From Amycolatopsis vastitatis (GTDB lineage Bacteria > Actinomycetota > Actinomycetes > Mycobacteriales > Pseudonocardiaceae): a DNA stretch of 64,000 nucleotides. Shown piece by piece: positions 52,496-60,916 of this stretch. The translations under genes were made by a program, and so were the position numbers. The stretch is from positions 1 through 64,000 of the forward strand of contig NZ_NMUL01000064.1 of NCBI RefSeq assembly GCF_002234595.1, in the 5' to 3' direction. Every line of letters starts with the position of its first letter. Position 1 is the first letter of the stretch. Below the pieces are notes generated by a model. That model did no database searches. It worked only from the letters and a program-made list of their open reading frames with translations, and was not told where the DNA came from.

Positions 52496-53485
52496 ATGCG
52501 TCACTCTCACGTCACGACAGCCGCGGTGGCTGCGGTGTTCTTCGCCAGCGGCGCGTGGACACCGCACCAGGGCTGGTTCGCGGCCGTGCTCAGTGCGGCG
52601 CAGCTCGTCCCGCTGCTGTGGTCCCGCCGTGCCCCGGTCGTCGTGCTGGTGGTGGTCACCGTCGCGACCGCCGGGCACCTGCTGCTCGACCACCCGCGCA
52701 ACGCGATGTACGTGCCGGTCCTGATCGCCCTGTACGGCACGCCGCGGCGGTGGCTCGCGGCGTCGTCGGCGCTGGTGGTCGGCGCCGCCGTGTTCCCGGC
52801 GAAGGGCCCGCTCGACGGCACAGTCCTCGCCGTCACGATCTGCGCGGTCGCCTGGCTGCTCGGCGCCGAACGCCGTCGCGCGCTCGCCGACCGGGCCGAA
52901 CGCGCCGCTCGGCGGCTGCACGACACGCTCGCCCAGACCACGGCCGTGATGCTGGTGCAGGCCGAGACGCTGCGCGCGGTCGGCGACCTGACCGAAGCCG
53001 ACCGCGCGCGGCTCGACACCCTCCTGGCCGCCGGACGCGGGGCGCTGACGTTGGTCCGCCGCACCCTGGACGACCTGCGGGACGACGCCGAACGGGCCCC
53101 CGACCTCACCGAGGTGCTGGCCCGGCTGCGCACCGCGGGCCTGGTCCTCGACCGCGACCCGGTGCTGCCCGCCCTGCCGCGTCCGGTGCGGGAGCTGGCC
53201 GAGCGGTTCGTCGCGGAGACCGCCGTGAACGCGTTGCGCCACAACGGTCCCGGTGTCCGGCTGCGCCTCGACGTCGAAGCCGGCGACCGGGTGACGATCA
53301 CCGCGCGCAACGCGCTCAAGGCGGCTCCACGCGTGCACACCGGCTACGGGCTGGCCGGGCTCGCGGAGCAGGCCGCGGCGGCCGGCGGCGCGCTGACCCA
53401 CGGCGCGCGGGACGGCGACTGGGTCGTCAGTGTCGAGCTGCCAGCAGCTGCGACACGGTCACGAACCGGTAGCCACGCTGCTTGA
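52496..53485 (+). CDS. Sensor histidine kinase, HisKA_3 type
   Basis: 329 residues. About four N-terminal membrane segments (to residue 123), HisKA_3 dimerisation helix with H142 in RRLHDTLAQTTAV, and an HATPase lobe with ETAVNALRHNG and the GYGLAGL G-box. It phosphorylates the divergent NarL regulator. No extracellular sensor domain is seen, so the signal is probably sensed in the membrane. Its last 59 bases overlap the end of the convergent deacetylase gene. Confidence 0.9.
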   Translation: MRHSHVTTAAVAAVFFASGAWTPHQGWFAAVLSAAQLVPLLWSRRAPVVVLVVVTVATAGHLLLDHPRNAMYVPVLIALYGTPRRWLAASSALVVGAAVFPAKGPLDGTVLAVTICAVAWLLGAERRRALADRAERAARRLHDTLAQTTAVMLVQAETLRAVGDLTEADRARLDTLLAAGRGALTLVRRTLDDLRDDAERAPDLTEVLARLRTAGLVLDRDPVLPALPRPVRELAERFVAETAVNALRHNGPGVRLRLDVEAGDRVTITARNALKAAPRVHTGYGLAGLAEQAAAAGGALTHGARDGDWVVSVELPAAATRSRTGSHAA

Positions 53486-54158
53486 GCCGGTCGAGGATCG
53501 GGACGAGCGCCTGCCGGGTCGGCTCGCGGGAGCCGTACATGCCGTGCAGCAGGATGATCGAGCCCGGCCGGACCTGGTCGACGGTGGCCCGTTCGATGGT
53601 GGCCGCGTCGGGGTCGCCCTCGGAGTCCGGCTCGACGTCCCAGGTGATCGTCGTGCGGTGGTGGTCGGCGAGGTAGCGGGGGAGGGCGAAGAGCTTCTTG
53701 CCGTTCGGCGGCCGGAAGAGGATCTCGCCGGTGTAGCCGGTGGTCCGGATCAGGGCGTCGGTGGCTTCGACCTCGTCGGCGACCCAGGACGGGGTCACGC
53801 CGATCATGCGGTCGTGGCTGAAGCTGTGGTTGCCGATTTCGTGCCCCGCGGCGGCGATGTCGTGCGCGAGGTCCGGGTGGGCCGCGATGTCCCGGCCGAT
53901 GAGGAAGAACGTCGCGGGCACCTGGCGGCCGCGCAGCGTGTCCAGGATGGCGTGGGCACCGGCCGGATCGGGCCCGTCGTCCAAGGTGAGGGCGACGATC
54001 TTCTCGCTGGTCTCGACGCGGTTCACGAGGGTGCCGAAGAACTGGAAGGTCCGCGACTTCGAGACCTCGAACAGCGTGAACGCGCCGGCGAGGGCGACGA
54101 CCAGCGCGCTCGTCACGACGATGGTCCACGTCCGGGCGCGGCGGGATTTCAAGATCAT
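53427..54158 (-). CDS. Polysaccharide deacetylase (NodB family), membrane-anchored
   Basis: 243 residues. N-terminal anchor (about 11-31) then a NodB domain: T-L-D60-D61-G-P-D, zinc pair H111/H115 in GNHSFSHD, FRPPNGK, and WDVEPDSE, with the final LLHGMYGSR His. Removes acetyl groups from a cell-wall or secreted polysaccharide outside the membrane. Its 3' end overlaps the convergent kinase. Monocistronic. Confidence 0.9.
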   Translation of the reverse strand: MILKSRRARTWTIVVTSALVVALAGAFTLFEVSKSRTFQFFGTLVNRVETSEKIVALTLDDGPDPAGAHAILDTLRGRQVPATFFLIGRDIAAHPDLAHDIAAAGHEIGNHSFSHDRMIGVTPSWVADEVEATDALIRTTGYTGEILFRPPNGKKLFALPRYLADHHRTTITWDVEPDSEGDPDAATIERATVDQVRPGSIILLHGMYGSREPTRQALVPILDRLKQRGYRFVTVSQLLAARH

Positions 54159-54230
54159 GGCGCCACCTTGGCGAGCGCGGTCCGCCCCGGGAAGCCGCGA
54201 AGGTACTAGTACCTTCGCGGCGGCCTCGGC

Positions 54231-55037
54231 TCAGAGCGGGTTGAAGACGCCCAGGGGAGCGGTGCAGAAGGGGCCGCCGACGTACTCGGCCGCCGCGCCT
54301 GTCGGCGCGGGCTTCGAAGCCAGCTGATCCGCGTACACCTCGGCGTCGTCCAGGGACTTGTAGCCCAGCGCTTCGGCTTCCGCGAGGGAGTAGATCCGGC
54401 GCGTGTTGTCCGAGACGCCCCAGATCAGCCGGTACCCGGGCGAAGGCGCGCTGAGGCAGGCCTCGAACAACCTCGCCGCGTCGTCGGGGGAGAGCCACGT
54501 CGTCAGGCCGCGCGGGCCCAGCGGCAACGGCGTCTCGAAGCACGAGCCGATCCGGATCACGATGACGTCCATGCCGAACCGGGAGTGGTACAGGCTGCCC
54601 AGCGCCTCGATCGCCGCCTTGCTGACGCCGTAGTAGGTGTCCGGGCGGGGCGAGGAGTCGGCGGGCAGGTCGGAGTCGATCCGGCGGAACCCGACCGCGT
54701 GGTTGCTCGAGGCCAGGATGACGCGCTGGATCCCCGCGGCCCGCGCCGCCTCCAGGACCGTCTGCGTCCCGTTGATGTTGACGTCGAGGGTCGCTTCCCA
54801 CGTGTTCTCGCGGCTGTGCCCGCCCAGGTGGATCAGCGCGTCGACGCCCTCGCACGCCGCGGCCATCGCCGCCGGGTCGGTCACCGACGCCGTCACGATC
54901 TCTTCGGAGTCGTCCGACGCCGTCTGCGAGGCCAGGTCGAGCAGGCGCAGCACCCGGCCGGGGCGCCGCAGGCGGGGGCGCATCAGGGTGCCGACGACTC
55001 CCGCCGACCCGGTGATGAGCACGCGCTGGTCCGTCAT
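54231..55037 (-). CDS. udh: Uronate dehydrogenase, NAD-dependent
   Basis: 268 residues, extended SDR. NAD site ITGSAGVVGTLMRPRL, catalytic Y136 and K140 in YYGVSK, and the uronate-dehydrogenase stretches HLGGHSRENTWE and VILASSNHAVGF. Oxidises D-galacturonate or D-glucuronate to the aldarolactone, the first step of the oxidative uronate pathway whose later enzymes are at 57574-62371. It starts 24 nt after the IclR stop on the same strand, so the two are co-transcribed. Confidence 0.88.
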   Translation of the reverse strand: MTDQRVLITGSAGVVGTLMRPRLRRPGRVLRLLDLASQTASDDSEEIVTASVTDPAAMAAACEGVDALIHLGGHSRENTWEATLDVNINGTQTVLEAARAAGIQRVILASSNHAVGFRRIDSDLPADSSPRPDTYYGVSKAAIEALGSLYHSRFGMDVIVIRIGSCFETPLPLGPRGLTTWLSPDDAARLFEACLSAPSPGYRLIWGVSDNTRRIYSLAEAEALGYKSLDDAEVYADQLASKPAPTGAAAEYVGGPFCTAPLGVFNPL

Positions 55038-55060
55038 GGGGTTCCTCTCACACAGAAGGG

Positions 55061-55864
55061 TTAACGGATGCCGGCCCGGCGCAGCTGCTGCCCGAGCTCG
55101 GCGGTGGTCTCGGCGAGCAGCTCGCCGACGCGGCGGGCGTCGTCGTCGGTGACCTGGTTGATCGGCATCGAGCAGCTGATCGCGTCGGTGCCGGGGATGC
55201 GGTAGGGGATCACCGCGGCCACGCACCGGACGCCGAGCGTGCCCTCCTCGACTTCGGCGGCGTACCCGCGTTCCCGGGTCGCGGCGAACTCGGCGTGCAG
55301 GCCTTCGAGCGTGGTGATGGTGTTCGGGGTCAGCGCGGGCAGCGTCGACGGCATCAGCGCCTCGATCTCGTCGTGCGTCAGCTCGGCCAGCAGGGCCTTG
55401 CCCAGCGCGGTCGCGTGCGCGGGCAGCGTGCGCCCGACGCGGGAGACGAGGTGCGTGGAGCGCTGCGACTCGCGCGTCTCCAGGTAGACGACCTCGGTGC
55501 CGTTGCGGCGGGCGAAGTGCGCGGTGAAGCCGGTCTTTTCCCGGATGCGCTCCAGCGCTTCGGTGGCGAACGGGACGACGGCGTCGCGGTCCAGGTACGC
55601 CGTGCCGCAGATCAGCGCGCGGACGCCGAGGCGGTAACGGGCGGTGTTGGTGTCGGCTTCCAGCCAGCCGGCTTCCAGCAGCGTCCGCAGCAGACCGTGC
55701 AGCGACGAGCGCGGGAAACCCGTGCGGGCGTGCAGGTCGGACAGCGACAGCCAGACGTCGTTCGCCGCGAAGGTCTCGATGAGGTCGACGGCCCGGCGCG
55801 CGGACTTCACACCCGAAGACTCGACCGGGGTGCTCTCGGCCGCGTTGTCCACCTTTTGCGGCAT
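55061..55864 (-). CDS. IclR-family regulator of the uronate locus
   Basis: 267 residues from ATG 55864, which has GGAGG six bases upstream (an ATG at 55906 would add 14 residues without such a site). N-terminal winged helix about 18-80 (SARRAVDLIETFAANDVWLSLSDLHARTGFPRSSLHGLLRTL in pieces) and the IclR ligand domain (about 95-265: GRTLPAHATALGKALLAEL, ISCSMPINQVT). IclR proteins often bind sugar acids. Divergent from the symporter-led operon across palindromic DNA, so it very likely controls both arms. Confidence 0.88.
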   Translation of the reverse strand: MPQKVDNAAESTPVESSGVKSARRAVDLIETFAANDVWLSLSDLHARTGFPRSSLHGLLRTLLEAGWLEADTNTARYRLGVRALICGTAYLDRDAVVPFATEALERIREKTGFTAHFARRNGTEVVYLETRESQRSTHLVSRVGRTLPAHATALGKALLAELTHDEIEALMPSTLPALTPNTITTLEGLHAEFAATRERGYAAEVEEGTLGVRCVAAVIPYRIPGTDAISCSMPINQVTDDDARRVGELLAETTAELGQQLRRAGIR

Positions 55865-55917
55865 TTGTGCGCCTCCGTCCGGCCGTTGACTTGTGACTCC
55901 GGCCATATTAGCGTCCC

Positions 55918-55977
55918 GAACAACGTTCTTATAGATGAACATAATCACTATAACAGACTCCGTTCATGGATGTGAAC
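55918..55977. promoter_or_regulatory. Palindromes between IclR gene and symporter operon
   Basis: GAACaacGTTC (55918-55928) and GTTCAtggatgTGAAC (55962-55977) are two dyads with the same GTTC/GAAC half-sites. TGAACATAA also occurs as a direct repeat at 55936-55944 and 55973-55981. The region is far more A/T-rich than its surroundings and must contain the divergent promoters. Likely IclR operators. Confidence 0.7.
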
Positions 55978-56014
55978 ATAACCGCATCGCCGTGGACGCG
56001 GAAAGGAGCCTGCG

Positions 56015-57523
56015 GTGCACGCACTCGACTGGGCGATGGTCTGCGCGTACTTCGCGCTGATGATCGTGATCGGCTGGTGGTCGCACAAGAGAGTCAGCGA
56101 CGTCAAGGACTTCTTCACGGCCGGCGGCAAGATGCCGTGGTGGCTGGCGGGCATCTCCCACCACATGTCCGGCTACAGCGCCGTGCTCTTCGTCGCGTAC
56201 GCGGGCGTCGCGTATACCACCGGCGTCACCGTGTACTTCTGGGGCTTCGCGAGCATCGGCATCGGCGTGGGGATCGGCAGCTGGCTGTTCGCCGCCCGCT
56301 GGAACCGGTTGCGCTCGAAGCTCGGCGTCGCCTCGCCGCTGGAGTACCTGGCCAAGCGGTACAACGTGCCGACGCAGCAGGCGCTGGCCTGGAGCGGCAG
56401 CCTGCTCAAGATCTTCGACATCGCCGCCAAGTGGTTCGCCGTCGCGACCCTGCTGCACGTCTTCGCCGGGCTGGACTACAACCTCGGCATCCTCATCACC
56501 GGCGCGGTCACCCTGGTCTACTGCACCATCGGCGGCCTGTGGGCCGACGCGCTCACCGACTTCGGCCAGTTCGTCATCCAGGCCATCGCCGCGATCGTGA
56601 TGATCGTCGTGGTCCTCGGCAAGCTGGGCGGGATCTCGGCGCTCTGGACGATGTGGGACAACCTGCCCGAGGGCCACGTCGACCCGGTGACGTCCAAGTA
56701 CACCACCATCTTCCTGCTCGTCTACGTGCTGGTGAAGACGCTGGAGTACAACGGAGGCATGTGGAACCTGGCGCAGCGGTACATGGCCGCGCCGACCACG
56801 AGCGCGGCCAAGCGCGGCGCCCGGCTTTCGTCGGCGCTGTACCTGTTGTGGCCGCTGGTGCTGATGTTCCCGATGTTCGCCGCGCCGTTGCTCATCCCCG
56901 GCGTCAAGGACCCGACGCAGTCCTACGCGATCATGACCACGACGTTCCTGCCGCCGGGCCTGGTCGGCCTGGTGCTGGCCGGCATCTTCTCGCACACCAT
57001 GGCGATGGTTTCCTCCGACGCCAACGCGATCTCCGCGGTGATCACCCGCGACATGATCCCGGCGATGTTCCGCCGCACCCGGCAGTGGACCGACGTCCAG
57101 GGCCTCAAGGCGGCGCGGATCACCACGGTGATCTTCGTCGCGCTCACCATGCTCGTGGCCACCCAGGCGCAGAACCTCGGTGGCGTGCTGCAGATCGTCG
57201 TCAACTGGGTCGCCGCGCTGATGGGCCCGATCTCGATCCCGCTGCTGCTGGGCATGCTGCCGTGGTTCCGCAAGTGCGGCCCGCGCGCGGCGCTCATCTC
57301 CTGGGCGGGCGGCCTGATCGACTACGCCCTGGTCTACTACGTGTTCAAGGCGAACCAGACGGTGCTGGTCGCGACGCCGATCCTGGTCTCGCTCGTCTTG
57401 TACATCGGTCTCGGCCTGCTCGCCCCCGAGCGCAGCGCGGCCGCCGATGAGATCGTCGACACCGTGAACCTCGCCGACGACGACGTCGACCGCAAACAGG
57501 AAGGCACGACCGTGCCCGCCTGA
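56015..57523 (+). CDS. SSS-family sodium:solute symporter, probable uronate importer
   Basis: 502 residues with about 13 membrane segments; sodium-site region typical of SSS (MSGYSAVLFVAYAGVAY, then GISHHMSGYS). Opens the plus-strand uronate operon, GTG 56015 with AAAGGAG upstream. It most likely imports a uronate or aldarate released outside. The stop is 50 nt before the dehydratase. Confidence 0.87.
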   Translation: MHALDWAMVCAYFALMIVIGWWSHKRVSDVKDFFTAGGKMPWWLAGISHHMSGYSAVLFVAYAGVAYTTGVTVYFWGFASIGIGVGIGSWLFAARWNRLRSKLGVASPLEYLAKRYNVPTQQALAWSGSLLKIFDIAAKWFAVATLLHVFAGLDYNLGILITGAVTLVYCTIGGLWADALTDFGQFVIQAIAAIVMIVVVLGKLGGISALWTMWDNLPEGHVDPVTSKYTTIFLLVYVLVKTLEYNGGMWNLAQRYMAAPTTSAAKRGARLSSALYLLWPLVLMFPMFAAPLLIPGVKDPTQSYAIMTTTFLPPGLVGLVLAGIFSHTMAMVSSDANAISAVITRDMIPAMFRRTRQWTDVQGLKAARITTVIFVALTMLVATQAQNLGGVLQIVVNWVAALMGPISIPLLLGMLPWFRKCGPRAALISWAGGLIDYALVYYVFKANQTVLVATPILVSLVLYIGLGLLAPERSAAADEIVDTVNLADDDVDRKQEGTTVPA

Positions 57524-57573
57524 GGCCGGCCACACCCGGGCCGAAACCGAAAAAGGACAGAGAGCGGAAACTG

Positions 57574-58509
57574 ATGGCACAGAACGAGATCGAGCTGGAC
57601 GGCCTGCTGGCGTTCCCCCTCACCCCGTTCACCGAAGACCTCGAGGTCAACCTCGACGCGCTCGCGGAGAACGTGGAGAGCCACATCGCGGCGGGCGCCG
57701 GTGCCCTGTTCGTCGCGTGCGGCACCGGCGAGTTCAGCTCGCTCTCGCCCGCCGAGGTCGCCTCGGTGCTCGCCCGGTCCCGGGAGGCGGCCGCCGGCCG
57801 TGTCCCGGTCTGGGTGGGCGCCGGGGGCGGCGCGGCGTCGGCGCGGGCCGGCATCGCGGCGGCCCAGGCCGGCGGCGCGGACGGCGTCCTGCTGCTGCCG
57901 CCGTACCTCGTCACCGGGCCGTCGTCGGGCCTGGTCGACTTCGTGCGGTACGCCGTCGGGGACTCGTCCGTGCCGGTCATCGTCTACCACCGCGGCACCG
58001 GCGTGTACACCGCGCCGGCCGCGGCTTCATTGCTTGAAATCCCCTCGGTCGTCGGGCTCAAGGACGGCTACGGCGACGTCGAATGCATGACCCGGATCGT
58101 CACCACGATCCGGTCGCTGGACACCGAGCGGGCGCGGAACTTCCTGTTCTTCAACGGCTTGCCGACCGCGGAGGTCTCCGCCAAGGCGTACGCCGCGATC
58201 GGCGTCGCCCGGTACTCCTCGGCGGTGCACTGCTTCGCGCCGGAGATCGCGCACCGCTTCCACCGCGCGCTCGGCGAGGGCGACACGCGGGTGATGGACG
58301 CCCTGCTGACCGGGTTCTACCTGCCGCTGGTGGCGCTGCGGGACGAGACGCCCGGGTTCGCCGTGTCGCTGGTGAAGGCCGCCGCCCGGCTGCGCGGCGA
58401 CAAGGTCGGCCCGGTCCGGCCGCCGCTGATCGAACCGACCCCGGAGCAGGTCCGCCGGCTCGAGAAGGTCGTGGAGGACGGCTTCGTGACGCTGAAGGGG
58501 CTCGGCTGA
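57574..58509 (+). CDS. kdgD: 5-dehydro-4-deoxyglucarate dehydratase
   Basis: 311 residues, DHDPS/NAL superfamily. Converts 5-keto-4-deoxyglucarate to 2,5-dioxopentanoate with loss of water and CO2. Schiff-base Lys K163 in VVGLKDGYGD, Tyr in VIVYHRG, and the KdgD-typical CGTGEFSSL block. Its place beside Udh, an aldarate dehydratase and an alpha-ketoglutarate-semialdehyde dehydrogenase fixes the role. AGGACAGAGAG precedes ATG 57574. Stop overlaps the next start by 1 nt. Confidence 0.92.
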   Translation: MAQNEIELDGLLAFPLTPFTEDLEVNLDALAENVESHIAAGAGALFVACGTGEFSSLSPAEVASVLARSREAAAGRVPVWVGAGGGAASARAGIAAAQAGGADGVLLLPPYLVTGPSSGLVDFVRYAVGDSSVPVIVYHRGTGVYTAPAAASLLEIPSVVGLKDGYGDVECMTRIVTTIRSLDTERARNFLFFNGLPTAEVSAKAYAAIGVARYSSAVHCFAPEIAHRFHRALGEGDTRVMDALLTGFYLPLVALRDETPGFAVSLVKAAARLRGDKVGPVRPPLIEPTPEQVRRLEKVVEDGFVTLKGLG

Positions 58510-59765
58510 TGCGGATCCTCGACGTGGTGCTGACCCCGGTCGCGTTCGCGGACCCGCCGCTGCTCAACGTCATGGGCGTGCACGAGCCGTTCGCGCTGCG
58601 CGGCGTCGTCCAGGTGAAGTGCGAAGACGGCGTCGTCGGGCTCGGCGAGTCCTACGGCGACGAAGCCTTCCTCGGCGAGGTGCGCAAGGTACTGCCGCGG
58701 CTGCGCGGCCACGACGTGTTCGACCTGCCCGGCCTGCAGCGGCTGGTCGCCGAAGCGCTGTCGGACACGGTGCTGACCGACGCGCACGGCCTGATCGGCG
58801 GCTTCTCCATCCGCAAGACCATCGCGAGCGTGTACTCGCTGTTCGAGGTCGCCTGCCTGGACGCGCAGGGCCACTACCTGGGCCGTCCGGTGACCGACCT
58901 GCTCGGCGGCAAGGCGCGGGACGCCGTCGAGTTCTCCGCCTACCTGTTCTACAAGTACGGCAAGCACGTCGACGGCCGCGAGGACTCCTGGGGCGAGATC
59001 ACCACGCCCGAGACGCTGGTCGGGTCGGCGAAGCGGATGTTCGACGAGTACGGCTTCCGGTCGATCAAGCTCAAGGGCGGGGTCTACGAGCCCGCGCAGG
59101 AGGTCGAAGGCGTCCGCGCGCTGGCCGAAGCGTTCCCCGGGCACCCGTTGCGGATCGACCCGAACGGCGCGTGGACGGTCGAGACGAGCATCCGTGTGGC
59201 GTCCGAACTGGACGGTGTGCTGGAGTACCTGGAAGACCCGACCCCCGGCATCGAAGGCATGGCCCGGGTGGCCGAGCGGGCGTCGATGCCGCTGGCCACC
59301 AACATGTGCGTGGTCAACTTCGGCGACGTCGAGCCGGGCTTCCGGGCGCGCGCCATCGGCGTGCTGCTGTCGGACCACCACTTCTGGGGCGGGTTGCGCG
59401 CCACCCAGGCGTTGTCGGTGACGTGCGAGAGCTTCGGCGTCGGCCTGTCGATGCACTCCAACAGCCACCTCGGGATCAGCCTGGCCGCGATGGTGCAGGT
59501 CGCCGCGGCGACGCCGCACCTGACCTACGCCTGCGACACGCATTGGCCGTGGAAAGTCGAGGACGTCATCGAGCCGGGTGTGCTGGAGTTCACCGACGGC
59601 GCCGTCGCGGTGCCCACGACCCCGGGGCTCGGGATCACGCTCGACGAGGACGCGCTGGCGAAGCTGCACGAGAACTACGTCCGATGTGGACTGAAGAAGC
59701 GAGACGACGTGACGTACATGCGCAAGTACGTGCCCGGGTTCGAGACGAACACGGCGAGGTGGTGA
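58509..59765 (+). CDS. Glucarate-dehydratase-like enolase superfamily enzyme
   Basis: 418 residues. Mandelate-racemase/enolase fold: K187-L-K189-G base motif, metal ligands D217 (RIDPNG) and E242 (LEYLEDP), Asn in TNMCVVNFGD, and H320 in MHSNSHLGIS, as in GlucD. Dehydrates D-glucarate and/or galactarate to 5-keto-4-deoxyglucarate for KdgD. Coupled to kdgD (TGATG). The substrate range (gluco- versus galacto-) cannot be read from the sequence. Confidence 0.9.
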   Translation: MRILDVVLTPVAFADPPLLNVMGVHEPFALRGVVQVKCEDGVVGLGESYGDEAFLGEVRKVLPRLRGHDVFDLPGLQRLVAEALSDTVLTDAHGLIGGFSIRKTIASVYSLFEVACLDAQGHYLGRPVTDLLGGKARDAVEFSAYLFYKYGKHVDGREDSWGEITTPETLVGSAKRMFDEYGFRSIKLKGGVYEPAQEVEGVRALAEAFPGHPLRIDPNGAWTVETSIRVASELDGVLEYLEDPTPGIEGMARVAERASMPLATNMCVVNFGDVEPGFRARAIGVLLSDHHFWGGLRATQALSVTCESFGVGLSMHSNSHLGISLAAMVQVAAATPHLTYACDTHWPWKVEDVIEPGVLEFTDGAVAVPTTPGLGITLDEDALAKLHENYVRCGLKKRDDVTYMRKYVPGFETNTARW

Positions 59766-59769
59766 GCCG

Positions 59770-60903
59770 GTGAAGGTGACGGGATACGCCTATCCCTGGG
59801 ACGTCCTGGCGGACGGGTTCGCCGCGCGCGTCCAGGCTCTCGGCGTCGACGAGGTGGCTGTGGCGCTGTCGTACCACAGCGCCCGTGCGGCGACACCGTG
59901 GTCGGCGTCGACCACGGCCGTCGTCGCGCGGCACGCGGCTTTCTACCGGCCGGTGCGTCCGGACGCGTGGGGCACGCTGCGTCCGTCCACTCCGGACTGG
60001 GTCGCTTCCGGGGACAGCGGTGGCGACGCCGTCCGGCTGCTCAACGAGGCCGGGGTCCCGGCCGCGGCCTGGATCGTGCTGACCCACAACTCCCAGCTCG
60101 GCTACGAGCACCCGGACGTCGTCGTCCGCAACTGCTTCGGCGAGGCTTACCCGTGGGCGCTGTGCCCTTCGCAGCCCGCTGTGCGCGAGTACGCGGCGAA
60201 GGTGACCGCGGAGGCCGTAGCCGGGCTGGAGCTGTCGTCGGTGATCCTGGAGGCCTGCGGGCCGCTCGGCGCGGTGCACCAGCACCAGCACGAGAAGACC
60301 GACGGCGTGTGGGCGCCCGCGGTGGCCCGGCTGCTGTCGATCTGCTGCTGCGACGCCTGTGCTTCTTCGTGGGACGTCGACGCGGACACCGTCCGTGCCC
60401 AGCTCGTCGAGGAGATCCGGCGGCTGATCGCGACCGGCGACCTCGGCGTCACGGCCGATGGTCTGCCGCCCTCGCTGACTCAGGAGCTGCTGCGCGTCCG
60501 GCAGAAGGCCACCGACGAACTGCGGGCCGCGGTTTTGGCCACGCTGCCGGAGGGCATCCGGGTCGTGCTGCACGGCGCGCTCGACCCCTGGGTCACCGGC
60601 GCGCTGCCCGGGCTGACGCCGTCGGCGCCCGACGACGTCGACGCGGTCGTATTGTTCGGGTGGGCCCCCGCCACGGGTGCCGAGGCCGTCGCGGCGGCCC
60701 GGGAAGCCCTGCCCGAACGGGTCGCGATCGCCAGCTACATCACGGCGGTCGCCGCCGCGCCGGTGCCGGACATCGCCGCGTACGTCGGCGAGCTGGCCAA
60801 GGCGGGCGCCGCCGAGCTGCACCTGTACCACCTCGGCTTGGCCGGTCCGGGTCGCTGGCCCGACCTGGAAACGGCCACCGCCGCCGCCCACGAGATCCAC
60901 TGA
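59770..60903 (+). CDS. Uncharacterised TIM-barrel-like protein in the uronate operon
   Basis: 377 residues from GTG 59770. No signal peptide, so cytoplasmic. Glycosidase-like strand ends: LTHNSQLGYEHPDVVV, CFGEAYPWALCPSQPAVREY and VILEACGPLGAVHQHQHEK, then a Cys cluster C192-C-C-D-A-C197. It recalls unannotated hydrolase-like TIM-barrel proteins of actinobacteria that have His-rich and CxxC elements, but no activity is known. Gaps of 4 nt before and 13 nt after put it firmly in the operon. It may cleave an imported uronate conjugate or oligomer; that is inference. Confidence 0.7.
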   Translation: MKVTGYAYPWDVLADGFAARVQALGVDEVAVALSYHSARAATPWSASTTAVVARHAAFYRPVRPDAWGTLRPSTPDWVASGDSGGDAVRLLNEAGVPAAAWIVLTHNSQLGYEHPDVVVRNCFGEAYPWALCPSQPAVREYAAKVTAEAVAGLELSSVILEACGPLGAVHQHQHEKTDGVWAPAVARLLSICCCDACASSWDVDADTVRAQLVEEIRRLIATGDLGVTADGLPPSLTQELLRVRQKATDELRAAVLATLPEGIRVVLHGALDPWVTGALPGLTPSAPDDVDAVVLFGWAPATGAEAVAAAREALPERVAIASYITAVAAAPVPDIAAYVGELAKAGAAELHLYHLGLAGPGRWPDLETATAAAHEIH

Positions 60904-60916
60904 GGAGCTGTACCGA

